DNA of 64,000 bases from Amorphophallus konjac (taxonomy: Eukaryota > Streptophyta > Magnoliopsida > Alismatales > Araceae): positions 265,445,519 to 265,509,518 of the forward strand of contig CM040118.1 in NCBI GenBank assembly GCA_022559845.1, read 5' to 3'. A model generated the notes under the pieces. It did not search any database and had not been told where the DNA came from. It saw only the letters and a program-made list of their open reading frames with translations. Of this stretch, positions 23,479-35,379 are shown one piece after another. The position numbers and the translations under genes were made by a program. Positions within the stretch are counted from its first letter, which is position 1. Each line of letters starts with the position of its first letter.

Positions 23479-24264
23479 TGGAGAGGGGGATTTCTGCAGC
23501 CCACTCCAAGAGCAGCCCAACAAGACCCAACAGGGCCCAACGAGGCAAGCTCACCTGAGTGACAGCCCACAGGGCCCACTCGGAAAAGCCCAATAAAACA
23601 ATGCTCGAGGAAACAACTCTCCTAGGCGGCCCCAAGGCTCGGAGAGCCCGAGCCTCGGTCAGGTCACAGGAAGACCCGCACACGAGCTACCCCTCCGCCC
23701 AAAGGGGGGAAGCGCTAGCCGGTCTATCCGACCCATCTCCTCACCGAGCTAGGCCTATCGCCCGATAGGGCCGGCCCCCTTAAGCTCGGGACGACCGATG
23801 AGGTAATCATCATTGCAGCCGTTAGAGTCCGCAGTGGGCTAATCACTAAGAAGTCCAGGAGCTCCGGTTTCCCCGCGAGGCGATAACATTCCCACGATAA
23901 GGCCATGAAAGCCCACGTTGAGGACGTAACTCCCGCCGAAAACCCCTCAGCTTATAGGACTCCTGAAGGCGGCGTACTATTTAAACAAGGGATACCCTCC
24001 GGTGGAAGGTAAGGGCCACTAAGGCACTCATACACCCAAAACTCCTGAGCACAATCTGCTTCACCCCTCTGGTGGAGAGGAATCTCGCGCACTAGTTTTT
24101 CTCCTCCCCATTATTGCTTCCACAACAGCTCTACTGACTTAACCATCGGAGGGTTTTTCCCCAGGGAAACCCCCTGGGCCCTCTGATACGTTTCCCTGTC
24201 TTGCAGTTCATCTTCTGGTGATCCACAGCCCGCTCAGGACACAGCGCGAGATTTCGCCTCTTCA
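23479..24264 (+). repeat. R2 5' LTR
   Basis: Direct repeat of 42230-43016. TATTTAA near 23976 is the likely TATA box. TC and a PBS-like TGGCGTCATCTGTGGGAA follow, one base longer and more diverged than in R1. Confidence 0.92.
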
Positions 24265-24301
24265 TCTGGCGTCATCTGTGGGAAACGCACGAAGAGCCAA
24301 G

Positions 24302-25840
24302 ATGGTGAGAAGAAGCACAGGGAGGAGGTCCGTCGGCGAGAGGGGTAAGGCCATGGTGGCAGCAGGAGATGGCCCCTCCAGGGCCTCACAGAACCCTCCC
24401 TCCAATGCCAGCGTCCCCACCAACGGGCCGCCGCCCCCTCCGACGGCGACAGGGGTACCCCCCAACGGTGGCGACGAGGTCTTCCAGGCCCTCAATAAGA
24501 AGCTTGACGTCCTCGTGGAGCTCATGAGGGCCTAGGCGGCAAGGGATTCCAGGTCTCGCGCCCCGTCCGGGAGCCCCCCCCCCCCCCCGTCGAAGCGCGT
24601 CCCAGCATACCGCCGTGGGCCGCTTCACCCTCCGCGGTCAGCAGTTCATCCGCAACAACGTTGGAGGACCCTCGCAAGCTCCGCCCCCGGAGCAAGAGGC
24701 TTCCTCCACGCCCAGGAAAGGGAAACAGGGGACGAGGCCTCCGCGCCCGGGCGCTGACGTTCCTAAGGATCGCCACGACGCTCCCCCTGTCCCACGGCAC
24801 GACCGCAGCCAAAACTATCCCTCCGACTGAGGGATTTCGAAAGACGTTTTGCATAGCAAGAGCGCGCCCTCCGTGCCCTGCAGAAAACCTCTTTCCCGGA
24901 GGACGAGGAGAAATCCCCTTTCTCCGAATACATCTTGAAGGCAGAGGTGTCTCCCAGAACCTCCATTCCGACCTTCAAGCTCTATGATGGCCAGGGCGAC
25001 CCAGCCGACCACTACGACAGCTTCGACGCCCTGGTAACTCTGCATGGAACGCCGGATCCTATCAAATGCCGAGCCTTTGCGGCCACCCTGGTCCAAGGTG
25101 CTCAGGCGTGGTTCCGGGCCCTCGCCCCTGGGTCCATCCGGGACTTCAGGCAATTCGGGCGAGTCTTCAAGGAGAGCTTCGCCGGGAGCACCCCCCCAAG
25201 GTCAGTAGCGGGGCTCCTGGCCCTCAAACAGGCGCAAGGGGAAAGGCTCTAGGCTTATGTCCACTGATTTAAATCGGAAGCCCTCAGAATTCCCCGCCTG
25301 GATGTGGCCTCGGCCACGACCGCTCTGACCGGGGGCACCCGGGACGAGAATCTCCGCCGTGAACTGGTCCTCCACCCTCCCTCGACCCTTGCCGAGCTAG
25401 TGACTCTGGCACTGTGCCACGTCGAGTGCAAAGAAGTACTCATCGCTTGCCAAGACACAACCGGCTAGGGTCGGGAGGGGGACAGGAAGCGGGCCTCCGA
25501 GCCAAATCCTGGCTCGGGCAAGAAGCGCGATCGGGATGGAGAGCGCAAGCAGAAGTACGAGTGGTACACCCCGTTGACCGCGCCAGTCTACGAGATCTAT
25601 AAAGACATCAAAGACTCGGGACTCCTCCGCCAGCCCAAACCAATGAGATCGAAGAACCGCAAGCGCGACAGGCATTGCCTGTTCCACGGCGACCACGGGC
25701 ACCACACCGGCGACTGTCACCAGCTCCAAGACGAGATCGAGCGTCTCATCCGTCAGGGGCACCTGGCCCGGTTTGCAGCCGAGCGCAAAGAAGATCGAGG
25801 CGCCGCCGAGGAGATCGACAACGCCCCCCGAGGGGTCCAC
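24302..25840 (+). pseudogene. R2 gag, degraded
   Basis: Starts MVRRSTGRRSVGE. The capsid-like domain (FKLYDGQGDPADHYDSFDAL, 24975-25035) is complete here, and the knuckle-like CLFHGDHGHHTGDC is at 25678-25720. Lesions: TAG at 24533, an expanded C run at 24574-24590 that shifts the frame until about 24830, TAG near 24850, stops at 25251 and 25267, and TAG at 25467. Most are sense codons in R1. From 25574 to the N insertion the frame is shared with pol. Confidence 0.85.
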
Positions 25841-28800
25841 ATCAACGTCATCTCCGGAGGAACGGCATCGGGCGGCGACACCAGCCGAGGAAGGAAGCGT
25901 CATGCCGAGCGGGCCAGCCAGGCCTCAGAGCCCTCCAGGGGCCCGCCGAGGGAGCCCCAGGTCATAGTCTTCTCCGACCAAGAACTGGAAGGGCTGAACA
26001 CCCCGCATGATGATGCCCTCGTTATCTTAGCCACAATAAACCATTGTAACGTAGATAGAATTCTGGTTGACAATGGGAGCGCCCCCGATGTATTATCTTA
26101 TGACTGTTTCCTCAAGATGGGGGAAGACCCATCCAAGCTCCGCCCGATCCGAACACCCCTTTGCGGGTTTAACGGCCTGGCCACCTACCCCGAGGGAGCC
26201 CTAAGCCTGCCGGTCACCATCGGCACCCCACCCAAAACCGTCACGGTCATGGTGGACTTCATAGTGATCAAGGGTATGATAGCGTACAACGCCATTTTCG
26301 GCCGGAAAATCCTCAGCCGAATAAAGGCCGTACCATCTACCTATCACCAGAAAATGAAGTTTCCCATCAAAAACGGGTTGGGGGAAGTCCGAGGTAACCA
26401 GGCCACGGCTAGGAGGTGCTACAACATCTCAGTGGAAGCCTCAAGGCCGGACGGGAAAGATAAGGGCCCCAAGGGAGTCGAAGGAAAGACCGTAACCACC
26501 GAGCCCGGTGGCGAATTGCTAACGGTATTCCTAAACGATGACCCGGCCCTCGGAGTAAGGATCGGAGCCGACCTACCACCTAAGGAATAGCAACAATACA
26601 AGAAATTTCTTTCTGAGTACATTCAGGTCTTTGCTTGGTCCGATGATCAACTCCCAGGCATACCAAAGAAGACCGTGATGCACAAGCTCAACCTCGACCC
26701 CACCGTGAGGCCCGTACAGCAACGGAGAAGGAAGCATGCGCCCGAGAAGCAGGCGATCATCCAGGCGCAGGTCACCAAGGGACAAGAGACTGGCCTCTTC
26801 AGACCAGTCCTGTACCCTACGTGGCTAGCCAATGTCGTCCTGGTGCCAAAAACCACAGGCAAATGGCGAATGTGCGTGGACTTCACCGATCTGAATAAGG
26901 CTACCCCCAAGGACTGCTTTCCGCTACCGAGCATCGACCAATTGGTTGATTCAACCTCGGGCAACGAGATACTCAGCTTCCTAGATGCCTATTCGGGTTA
27001 TCACCAGATCAGAATGAATCCAGAAGACGTCGAGAAGACCGCCTTCATCACCGACTACGGCGTGTATTGCTACACCAGGATGCCCTTCGGGTTGAAGAAT
27101 GCTGGAGCCACATATCAGCGGCTGGTAAATCACATGTTCGAGGGACAGCTAGGTCGGAACGTCGAGGCTTACATCGACGACATGCTCGTCAAGACCCCCA
27201 AGGCCCAAGACCACTTCACCGACCTTGCCGAAACCTTAGGCACCCTCCTGAAGTACAACATGAAGCTCAACCCCGCCAAGTGCGCCTTTGGAGTAAAATC
27301 TGGGAAGTTCCTGGGTTTTCTGGTCACTCAGCGCGGGATCGAAGCCAACCCCGACAAAGTCCAGGCCATCCTGGACATGCGCCCGCCCACGTGCGTGAAA
27401 GACGTCCAGCGTCTGACAGGACGTGTCGCCGCTCTCAGCCGCTTCCTGTCCCGTGCGGTCGAACGATGCTTGCCCTTCTTCAAACTAATGAGGGGACCCA
27501 AGCTAGCATCTGCTACGTTCGCATGGGATGAGGAGTGCCAGACAACGTTCGCTGAGCTTAAGAAGTTCCTGGCTTCGCCACCGGTGCTCTCCAAGCCTGT
27601 CCCAGGCGAAGTCTTGCTGCTCTACCTCTCGACGACACCATCCACGGTCAGCTCGGTCCTAGTCAGAAATGACTCGGGAATCGAAAGACCGGTCTACTAC
27701 ACCAGCAAGGTGCTCAATGAGGCCGAACGGAGGTACCCCGCAACCGAGAAACTCATGCTAGCGTTGGTTACCTCCGCAAGGCGCCTCCGACCCTACTTCC
27801 AGGGGCACCCCATCACCGTGCTAACCGGCGAGCCGTTGAAGAAGATTCTGGCCCACCCCGAGGCCTCAGGGCGACTCGTCAAATGGGCCATTATGCTCGG
27901 GGCCTACGACATCTCGTACCGGCCACGATCAACAATCAAAGGCCAAGTGCTCGCCGACTTCATTGCCGAAAGCACCATCCGGGCAGAAGACAGGCCTCTG
28001 ATCACGACCGGGCCAACCTGGGAACTGTTCGTCGATGGATCGTCCAATTCGGCAGGCAGCGGTGCGGGGATCCTCCTGAGGTCCCCCGAAGGGATAGAGC
28101 TACAGTACGCCTTGAAATTCAACTTTCAGGCATCCAACAATGCTTCCGAGTACGAGGCCCTTATCTCGGGAGCACGCATGGCCCGACGGTTGGGGGTCGA
28201 GCGAGTCAGGATCCACATCGACTCTCAGCTGGTCGCAGGTCAGGTCAATAGCGAGTATGAAGCTCGGGAGGCACCCATGATCAAATACCTTCAGTTGGTC
28301 CGGAGCCTGGCCCAACAGTTCGAGGAATTTGGGGTAGTCCGGATAGCTCGGGAGCAAAACTCTCGGGCGGACGCCCTCTCTCGATTGGCCTCCTCCCTAG
28401 ACCTGGAAGGTACACGATCGGTCCTCCTAGAAGAGCTAGAACGCCCGAGCATCGACACGGAGCTCCTCGCTGTTGACTCGGCCACTCCAAGTGACTGGCG
28501 CTCCCCCTACCTGTCCTAGCTACAGGACTCCCAAGAGCCCTCCGACCCTCGGGAAGCCCACCGAATGAAGTATCAAGCTCGGCGCTTCGTCGTCCTCAAC
28601 AACACTCTCTACCGAAGATCGTTCTCTGGTCCCCTCCTGAAGTGCCTCGGTCCCGACGAAGCAAGCCAAGCCATCCAAGAGATTCACCAAGGCCTGTGCG
28701 GAACGCATGCAGGAGGTCGGCCGCTAGCCAAGATCCTGCTACGGCAGGGGTACTGGTGGCCCACCCTGCAGCGCGACTGCACGGCTCAAGCACAGTAGTG

Positions 28801-29681
28801 TGACCGTTGCCAGCGGTTCGACCATTTGGTCCATCAGCCAGCTACGGAACTTGTCACCCTAGCCGAGCCTTACCCTTTCGGTCGGTGGGGAATCGATATC
28901 CTTGGGGCATTCCCGACGGCCCAGTCGCAGAAGAAGTTCATCATCGTCGCCATCGACTACTTCACCAAGTGGATCGAGGCCGAGGCTACGGCGAGGATCA
29001 CAGAGACAGTCGTTTGGGGCTTTGTTTGGAAATCGATCATTTGTCGCTTTGGCATCCCCCGAGTGATAGTAAGCGATAACGGTCGGTAATTTGACTCTCG
29101 GTATTTTCGAGATAGATGCGCCGACCTAAATATCCGCAACCACTACACTTCGGTCACCCACCCTCAGGCCAACGGGCTGGTTGAAAATGCCAACAGGACT
29201 ATCGTAAAAGGCATAAAAACCAGGCTCGGCAAGGCTAAGGGTAGTTGGCTCAAGGAATTGCCTAGCGTACTATGGTCGCACCGAACGACCCCCAGGACGG
29301 CAACCGGTGAAAGCCGTTTTCAGTTGGTATATGGCACCGAAGCCGTCGTTCCATTAGAGATCACCAATCCCTCTCTCCGAGTGATCAGCTTCTCACCCGA
29401 GACAAACGGGCAAAAGTTGCTCGAGAACCTCGACCTGGCAGACGAACTCCAAGAGATCGCTAACGTCCGAGCAACGGAGTACCCGCGCCGCCTCACTCGA
29501 TACTACAACGCCAAGGTCCGAGAAAGACGTTTCCAACCGGGGGACTTCATCCTCAGGAAGGCCGAAGCCTCTCGACCACTGGAGGCGGCGGGCAAGCTAT
29601 CCCCCAACTGGGAAGGCCCCTACCGAGTGATCGAGACGCTCGGGAAAGGTGCGTACAGGCTAACTACAATGGAAGGGGAAC
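25841..29681 (+). pseudogene. R2 pol up to the N insertion
   Basis: Continuous with gag in one frame. Protease ILVDNGSAPDVLSYD near 26062. RT: WRMCVDFTDLNK near 26866 and AYIDDML near 27168; RNase H to about 27860. A 614-codon open stretch runs 26675-28519. The second RNase H-like domain starts ELFVDGSSN near 28021. Integrase: D near 28894 (WGIDILG), D near 29070 (VIVSDNG), E near 29185 (GLVENAN). Stops: TAG at 26588, 28517 and 28796, TAA at 29087. At 29681 the frame runs into the LTR of N; the last codons resume at 38073. Confidence 0.9.
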
Positions 29682-29989
29682 TGATGGGGACATCACCTCC
29701 CATGCCCACGTTCACAGCTCGTCTCCTCGCCCCGGTTGCATCCGACATGGTCTAGTTATCTAATTTTGAGTGCTACGTAATTTTTATTTGAGTCATTTGA
29801 TGTAATTTTCATTTTACTTGAGTCATGTCCCTAGGTCTTGTGCTTATTTCCCTAAGTTTGAGTGTCATTAAGTTGTCTAGTTAGCTATCGGGCCCAATTC
29901 ATTGGACTTGGCCCAAGGGCTCCCCCTACCCCCTCGGTTATTTGTCATTGAGTCAATTGTCAGGGACTTTTGTAGAAATGTGGGTTTCC

Positions 29990-29997
29990 TATATATA
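29990..29997 (+). promoter_or_regulatory. TATA box of the N LTR
   Basis: TATATATA after 'gggtttcc', about 310 bp into the LTR. The same sequence is in the 3' LTR near 35607. Confidence 0.5.
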
Positions 29998-30119
29998 GGA
30001 CCCCATTCCCCCCATTTCAACTTAATGAATCAATGAATGAAAAACTTGCCATTTTGAGAGTTCAAGCTTCTTATCTAGTGGAGAGATTACATTATTTGGG
30101 TGAGAAACCCTAGGGGAGA

Positions 30120-30690
30120 GATTCCCCACCCATCCCTCTCTTAATTTCTCTCTTTCACTCCCCTTTCTCTCTCCTCCACACCAAATTTTGAAATTCTTCT
30201 CTCTCCTCCCCTCCCAACCACCTCCACTCTCCCACCTACCACATTAAAGGCCACTCCCCTTCCCCACACATCCCATTACTCCACCCCCTAGTCCCAAGAG
30301 AGCTTCCACCAATCCTAGCTCCACCCCCAACCCCCAACTACCCCACCCACTTTCCCAAGCACCCTTCCCACTACCCCAAGCACCCATTCCCTTCCCCAAC
30401 ACAACCCCTCCCATTCCCAAGACCACCATTGAATACCCTTCATTAAGCAAAATTCAAACTCACCTTCCCTCCACTCACTTGTGCCCCCCTCACCTTCTCC
30501 TCTCCCCCACCCTCCCAAATTCGTAGCTCCTCCTCCCACCACCTGTTAGACCCCCTTCCAGACCCCATTCTTCCCTTCCCCCACCTTAGAACACCCCCTC
30601 CTAGACTCCCTCACAGCCCGGGCTTTCCCCACACTCATCCACCCCCATTTCCCCTCCCATATACCCCATTCCCCCCATCATCTTCAACCT
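30120..30690 (+). other. G-poor, C-rich tract in the N leader
   Basis: About 570 bp of C/T/A-rich sequence with runs such as 'ctctcctcccctcccaacc' and very few G, directly downstream of the TATA box. Repeated near 35735-36306. Confidence 0.7.
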
Positions 30691-32063
30691 ACAGCTCTCA
30701 ACCGAAGATCTACAGAAGAGCAGCAGCTTGCAGAGGCGACCACGGCTTCCTCCGGATGTTTCTGAAGGATCAAGAGCCATTGTTGGAAGCGTATCCCAGT
30801 CTTCTTCGCAACGGCGGTGATTTCATCCTCATCCGAGCTGTGTACTGCCCGGGAGCTCCGTTCTCCCACAACTGTGTAGAGCTGCCCTGGCTGAGTACCA
30901 GAACCGGATTAGAAGCTCTGCCACGACTAACCTCCGAGGAATCAGCCCAAGAGCTCTTCTGTAAAGTTCTTCTTCCTCCTGTCTACTTTCCAAATCACGA
31001 AGCGGAGTTCCGTTCGGCATCCTGTGGCAGGAGTTATCCTTTTTCTCCCTCAGCTACGCGGCCCTGCTGCCCACAGTCTGCTTCAACCAGTCGCCATTGT
31101 TCTGCGTCCCATGATCTTCTCGGACATCGGTTGGCTTCCCCGTCAGTTTTACTGCGAAGAGGACTTATCCACGATTCCAAAGACTTTGACGGTGCTCGAT
31201 TCCGAGTTTGGGAGCTGTCGGGGCATCCTTTTCAACCAGCGGTTGGAAACCAGAGGCTAGCTCTGTAGAGATCCTAATCCGGAGAGAAAGATTCACCACG
31301 ACAAACCCCGTAGGAATCAGGCCACGAGCTCTTCTACAAAGTTCTTCCTCTTCCTGTCTACTTTTAGAATCAAGAAGCAGAACTCCGTTCGGCATCTGGC
31401 AGCAGAAGTTACGAATTTTCGTCCTCAGGCGTGCGACTCTGCTTCCCACAGTCTGCACCAACCCCCACTCACTGTTCTGGGTCCCCTGATCTTCTCTGGC
31501 ATCTTTCAGCTTCCTCGTCAGTTCTGTTGCAAAGAAGACTCATCCACGGTTCCAGAGGCTCTGGCGGCACCTGATTCGGAGTTCGGGAGCGGCCGAGGCA
31601 ACCTCTTCTTCCTGCTGTTAGTAACCAGTTGCTGTCAGTCCGAGAATCAGCATCCCTGTTCAAGCTCCTGCACAGGCCAGCAGAGACCCCAGAAGAATTT
31701 GGAAAAATTCAGAGGCACTCCAGTTCCAGTAACAAAGATTTTGCCACTAGTCTCGCCCTCGGTAAAATTCTTGATCACGTTCTGCAGCCATAGTACCGAC
31801 TGTCTGTCCACAATTACCGAGAGAAGGCAGATTCAGCATATTCACTTCATCATCGTTTTAGCCCTAGTTTTCCCCACCCCGCTTGGCCGGCTGAAGGCCC
31901 CTCCCTGCGTGGAGGTAGTTTTGATTGTAACTATCATCTCCCCTTCCCCACGATCCCCCCCTTGCATGGGGTGTAGTGTTGTAATAGCTTAAACAGGTCA
32001 AGCTACCCCGGCGCGGCGTGTGGGGAACCCACGCTTCCCCGCTCGCCCTCGTCTCCGAGCGGG

Positions 32064-32083
32064 ACCGGTTTCTTCAAACCGGT
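32064..32083 (+). other. Perfect hairpin ACCGGTTT-cttc-AAACCGGT
   Basis: 8-bp stem and 4-nt loop near the LTR end; also in the 3' LTR near 37681-37700. Could be an RNA structure of the leader. Confidence 0.6.
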
Positions 32084-32452
32084 CGAGTAAGTGCTCCAAA
32101 CTTTGCTCTAATTTGTGCTTGTTCTTTCAATATTAGTTCATAAACTCCGCTGGCCGTGAATGAGAGCCAGATCCTTAAGCTCTTGTGCTATAAGTGATCA
32201 CCGTGGGAAAAGAGAGAAACCGGTGCCTTTGGCACTTGGTCGGCCCCATTGTCTTGGGCTTCCACATCCATTGGGAATCAAGTCTTGGCCTTGCTGGCCC
32301 TCTACCAGCAAGGGCCCAACCCCTCAATCTCACCTTGGCATTGCCAAGTTACCCCGGGCTTGGGTGAGCGACGAGAGAGCGGCGGCCCAAATTGGCCCAT
32401 TTAGATTGCGAATGTGCTTGCTTGCTTAAGTCCAAGGTCGTGTCACATCAAT

Positions 32453-32464
32453 TGGTATCAGAGC
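32453..32464 (+). other. N primer-binding site (initiator Met tRNA type)
   Basis: TGGTATCAGAGC two bases after the LTR end, the standard plant initiator methionine tRNA primer site. Confidence 0.9.
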
Positions 32465-32559
32465 AAGTCATTGACTTGTCTCTATCAAGCCAAGTCCTAG
32501 GGCATGCTTGCATTGGAGTCAACATCAATCCGACCCTTGCATTGATTCCCCCGATCATC

Positions 32560-35379
32560 ATGGCCACCTACTTAGCCTACTCACCACCCATGGACTTCAT
32601 CCTAGATAGGGATATTACCTTTGACGGATCGCATTCTAGTGACTATCTTAGGTGGGAGGCTACCATAGAAAAGTACTTTGAAAAGACTTGGGTATATGGA
32701 TGCGCGAGAGTCCGAAAGGCCAAGGGACGACTTCGGGGTCAAGCCAAGAGTAAGTGGGAACACATAGAGGGCTTAAGGAGGGTTAGAAGCCAAGAACCTA
32801 TTCACTCATGGGATGATATGAAGGTTGAACTTAGGAATATCTACATCCCCAAATATTCCCACCCCTTCTACTCAAACACCCCTAGCCCGAGGTGCACTAC
32901 CACTCCTCCATCCCCACCCGATCAACTTGATACCACCTTTAGGCCTCCTCCCCCACCACTCCTAACAAATCACTTCTGCACCATCATAACTTCACTTCGC
33001 AACCAAGTCCTCTCCCTTAAGGCCCAAATAAACCAAACATCCACCTCTCCACCAAATCCCCTAAGGGTCCCCACACTCCAACCAAAACCCCCTTCCGCAA
33101 ACCTCACTATCCAAACTCAATTGGCCCCCACTTTCCCCCCTCCACAACTGGCCGATCCCAAGGGGAAGAGACCCCTAACCAACCCAATTTTCCCAATAAG
33201 GACTACCACTCACCCTATTCTCACCATTCAAACCCAAGTGGACCCCATTTCCATCCCTCCACCTAGAACCATGTCGGCCACCACCACCCAACCCAAATCC
33301 CATCACCCGACCCACCTTCCACTTCCAACCCCAATCCTATCCCAACCTAAGCCTCCAATACTTCCACTCCCAAACCCCACACTACCAATCCCAAACCAAG
33401 TTTTCCTTTACCCTCCACCCCGAGAGCACCACACACCAACCCTCATCACCCCAAAAGACCCTCCCACCTCCTTGGTAGAAGAACTCATACCCAATTCAAT
33501 AGTTGAGGACACTCCAAACCCACTCCCCACCTTGGAGGAAACCCAAGTCCAAGTTGAGAAAGAAACATCACACGATGGTCCTCACCTTACATCACCCTCT
33601 CTAGTTGGGACCAAGCTCATCTTAGGAGAACCCATTGTTAGTTGGCTAAAGGAGAGCCCAATTAGAGAGATCCGGGCCCATGTTTTCCCTCCCATAGAAC
33701 AAGACCTTCCCTTAGTGCCCTTCTTCTCCTATCACACCACAATCCAAGCATCCTATCAAGTGGAGACCTTAGAGGACCTTCTCAAGGGCATAGCATGGCA
33801 ATTAGAGATGACTAGCATGTTGACCCCTATGGTAGAACAACCTAGGAGCCTTAGCCTCCTACACCTATGCATAGGGTCTATCACCTCGGTTTGCACCATT
33901 GGTTGCTACACTAGCGACCTCCTTCTATTCCTCCCTACACCCGATGAGCCCAACCTTCTCCTCGATTTAGAGCTTCTTATCTCGGGTAGAAAGTCAAGCC
34001 CTCCACTCATGGCTGACCCACTTGCCAAGAACGTTGGCCCAACTATCATGGAGAAGGATGACTTAGCACCTTTTGAGGATCTTGAGGACATAGAGTTCCT
34101 CCCCCTAGGTAACCCATTTTATGATCCATATGATCCATTCCAATGGGAGTCAAGAGACTCGTGTGACCCAAACACTTTATCCACCACCCACCTTTCCCTA
34201 AACCAACTCACAATGTTTGACCCAATTCACTCCATCTTAGACCCGGGTTACACCTTGGGAGCCATAACCTTGGACCATATATCCCTAGGTAATAAGGTGG
34301 TGCCCCACCCCATGATGACCATCTTCTTAGATCCATTCGATCCTTTCCAATGGGAGTTCAAAGGTTGTCCCACACCTATACACATGGAAGTCACTTTTGG
34401 GAAAAGTATGCATGTGTCTAGGCTTTCCACACCCCTTGGCATGAACACGATGTTGGGTCCATTCATTCATATCACCCACATGTCAAGTAGAAAGTATGAG
34501 TGGTCCATATTCGGATGTCATGGTCCACCTTCATTCATCATGGGTCTTAAGCATGTCAAAGGTATCTACGGATGTCCGGGTCCTCCTATATTTATCACCA
34601 ATTTGCATGATAGGGCCACCTACGGGTGCCCCGGCCCACCTAGGCTAACCAAAGTCTACACTGCAACATTACACGATAGGTCTACTTTTGGTTGCCCAGG
34701 TCCACCCATCACCCCCGGAATGTCTGCATTCACAACATTGCATAAAGAGATCCGCAAGCACATTAGCAAGAAGAATGTGACTTATAAAAGGCGAGCCGAC
34801 TCTCATCGACGTCACCAAAAATCCCATGAGGGTGACTTTGTGATGGTAAGAACGGAGAGGCTCTCCCCGGGAGCCATCTCCAAATTGAGGCCACGTGGGG
34901 CTGGTCCCTTCCAGGTCCAGAGGCGCATTAGTGCACATGCCTATGAGTTAGATTTCACCGAGGAATATGGGGTAAGTCCCACATTCAATGTCGCCGACCT
35001 AGTGCCATACAAGGGACCCACGGTGGTACCTAGTGAGGATATTGAGCCTATTCCCTCCGTTGAGAGAGCACCCACCCGTGAGGAGAGTCCACTAGCCAAG
35101 AGAGCCCAGCGTGAGCGCATTGAACGAATATTGGATGAACAGGTCACTACCACCAGGAGCAAAGTATACAAGCGCTATCTCGGCAGGTGGATGGATCGGT
35201 CTCGTTCGGAAGACTTGAGGGCAGTACCACTTCTACACCGTCCAAGGAGAGAAGGACACTTACTCGACGAAGTCGAGTTCTCCTCACCCCGGGAGTATGA
35301 TGGGGACATCACCTCCCATGCCCACGTTCACAGCTCGTCTCCTCGCCCCGGTTGCATCTGGCATGGTCTAGTTATCTAA
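32560..35379 (+). CDS. N protein: gag-like N-terminus, Pro-rich middle, integrase C-terminal tail
   Basis: Open for 939 codons from MATYLAY; this ATG is chosen because it follows the PBS and leader, though the frame is open further upstream. Residues about 1-110 resemble a gag start (ITFDGSHSSDYLRWEATIEK). About 110-310 is Pro/Thr-rich. The middle (to about 760) is unknown; it contains two DP(Y/F)DPFQWE motifs (near 520 and 588) and four GC(H/P)GPP motifs (near 650-712). About 765-820 (SHRRHQKSHEGDFVMVR, GAGPFQV, YGVSPTFNVADL) matches the integrase C-terminal GPF/Y module of chromoviruses. The stop lies in the 3' LTR. No catalytic domain is present. It could be a structural protein kept for packaging; this is inference. 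Confidence 0.75.
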   Translation: MATYLAYSPPMDFILDRDITFDGSHSSDYLRWEATIEKYFEKTWVYGCARVRKAKGRLRGQAKSKWEHIEGLRRVRSQEPIHSWDDMKVELRNIYIPKYSHPFYSNTPSPRCTTTPPSPPDQLDTTFRPPPPPLLTNHFCTIITSLRNQVLSLKAQINQTSTSPPNPLRVPTLQPKPPSANLTIQTQLAPTFPPPQLADPKGKRPLTNPIFPIRTTTHPILTIQTQVDPISIPPPRTMSATTTQPKSHHPTHLPLPTPILSQPKPPILPLPNPTLPIPNQVFLYPPPREHHTPTLITPKDPPTSLVEELIPNSIVEDTPNPLPTLEETQVQVEKETSHDGPHLTSPSLVGTKLILGEPIVSWLKESPIREIRAHVFPPIEQDLPLVPFFSYHTTIQASYQVETLEDLLKGIAWQLEMTSMLTPMVEQPRSLSLLHLCIGSITSVCTIGCYTSDLLLFLPTPDEPNLLLDLELLISGRKSSPPLMADPLAKNVGPTIMEKDDLAPFEDLEDIEFLPLGNPFYDPYDPFQWESRDSCDPNTLSTTHLSLNQLTMFDPIHSILDPGYTLGAITLDHISLGNKVVPHPMMTIFLDPFDPFQWEFKGCPTPIHMEVTFGKSMHVSRLSTPLGMNTMLGPFIHITHMSSRKYEWSIFGCHGPPSFIMGLKHVKGIYGCPGPPIFITNLHDRATYGCPGPPRLTKVYTATLHDRSTFGCPGPPITPGMSAFTTLHKEIRKHISKKNVTYKRRADSHRRHQKSHEGDFVMVRTERLSPGAISKLRPRGAGPFQVQRRISAHAYELDFTEEYGVSPTFNVADLVPYKGPTVVPSEDIEPIPSVERAPTREESPLAKRAQRERIERILDEQVTTTRSKVYKRYLGRWMDRSRSEDLRAVPLLHRPRREGHLLDEVEFSSPREYDGDITSHAHVHSSSPRPGCIWHGLVI

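Larger units (their letters stand above)
29682..32450 (+). repeat. N 5' LTR
   Basis: Very long LTR with a TATA box near 29990, a G-poor tract (30120-30690) and a hairpin at 32064. Short open frames in it (for example 30756-31268) are repeated with different breaks in the other LTR and look non-coding. Confidence 0.92.

Noticed and set aside
30756..31268. 170-codon frame in the N LTR
   Set aside because: The other LTR copy (36379 on) breaks it at a different point, as expected for non-coding LTR DNA.
32087..32136. Intron in the N LTR (GTAAGT to ATTAG)
   Set aside because: Only 50 bp, shorter than plant introns usually are.
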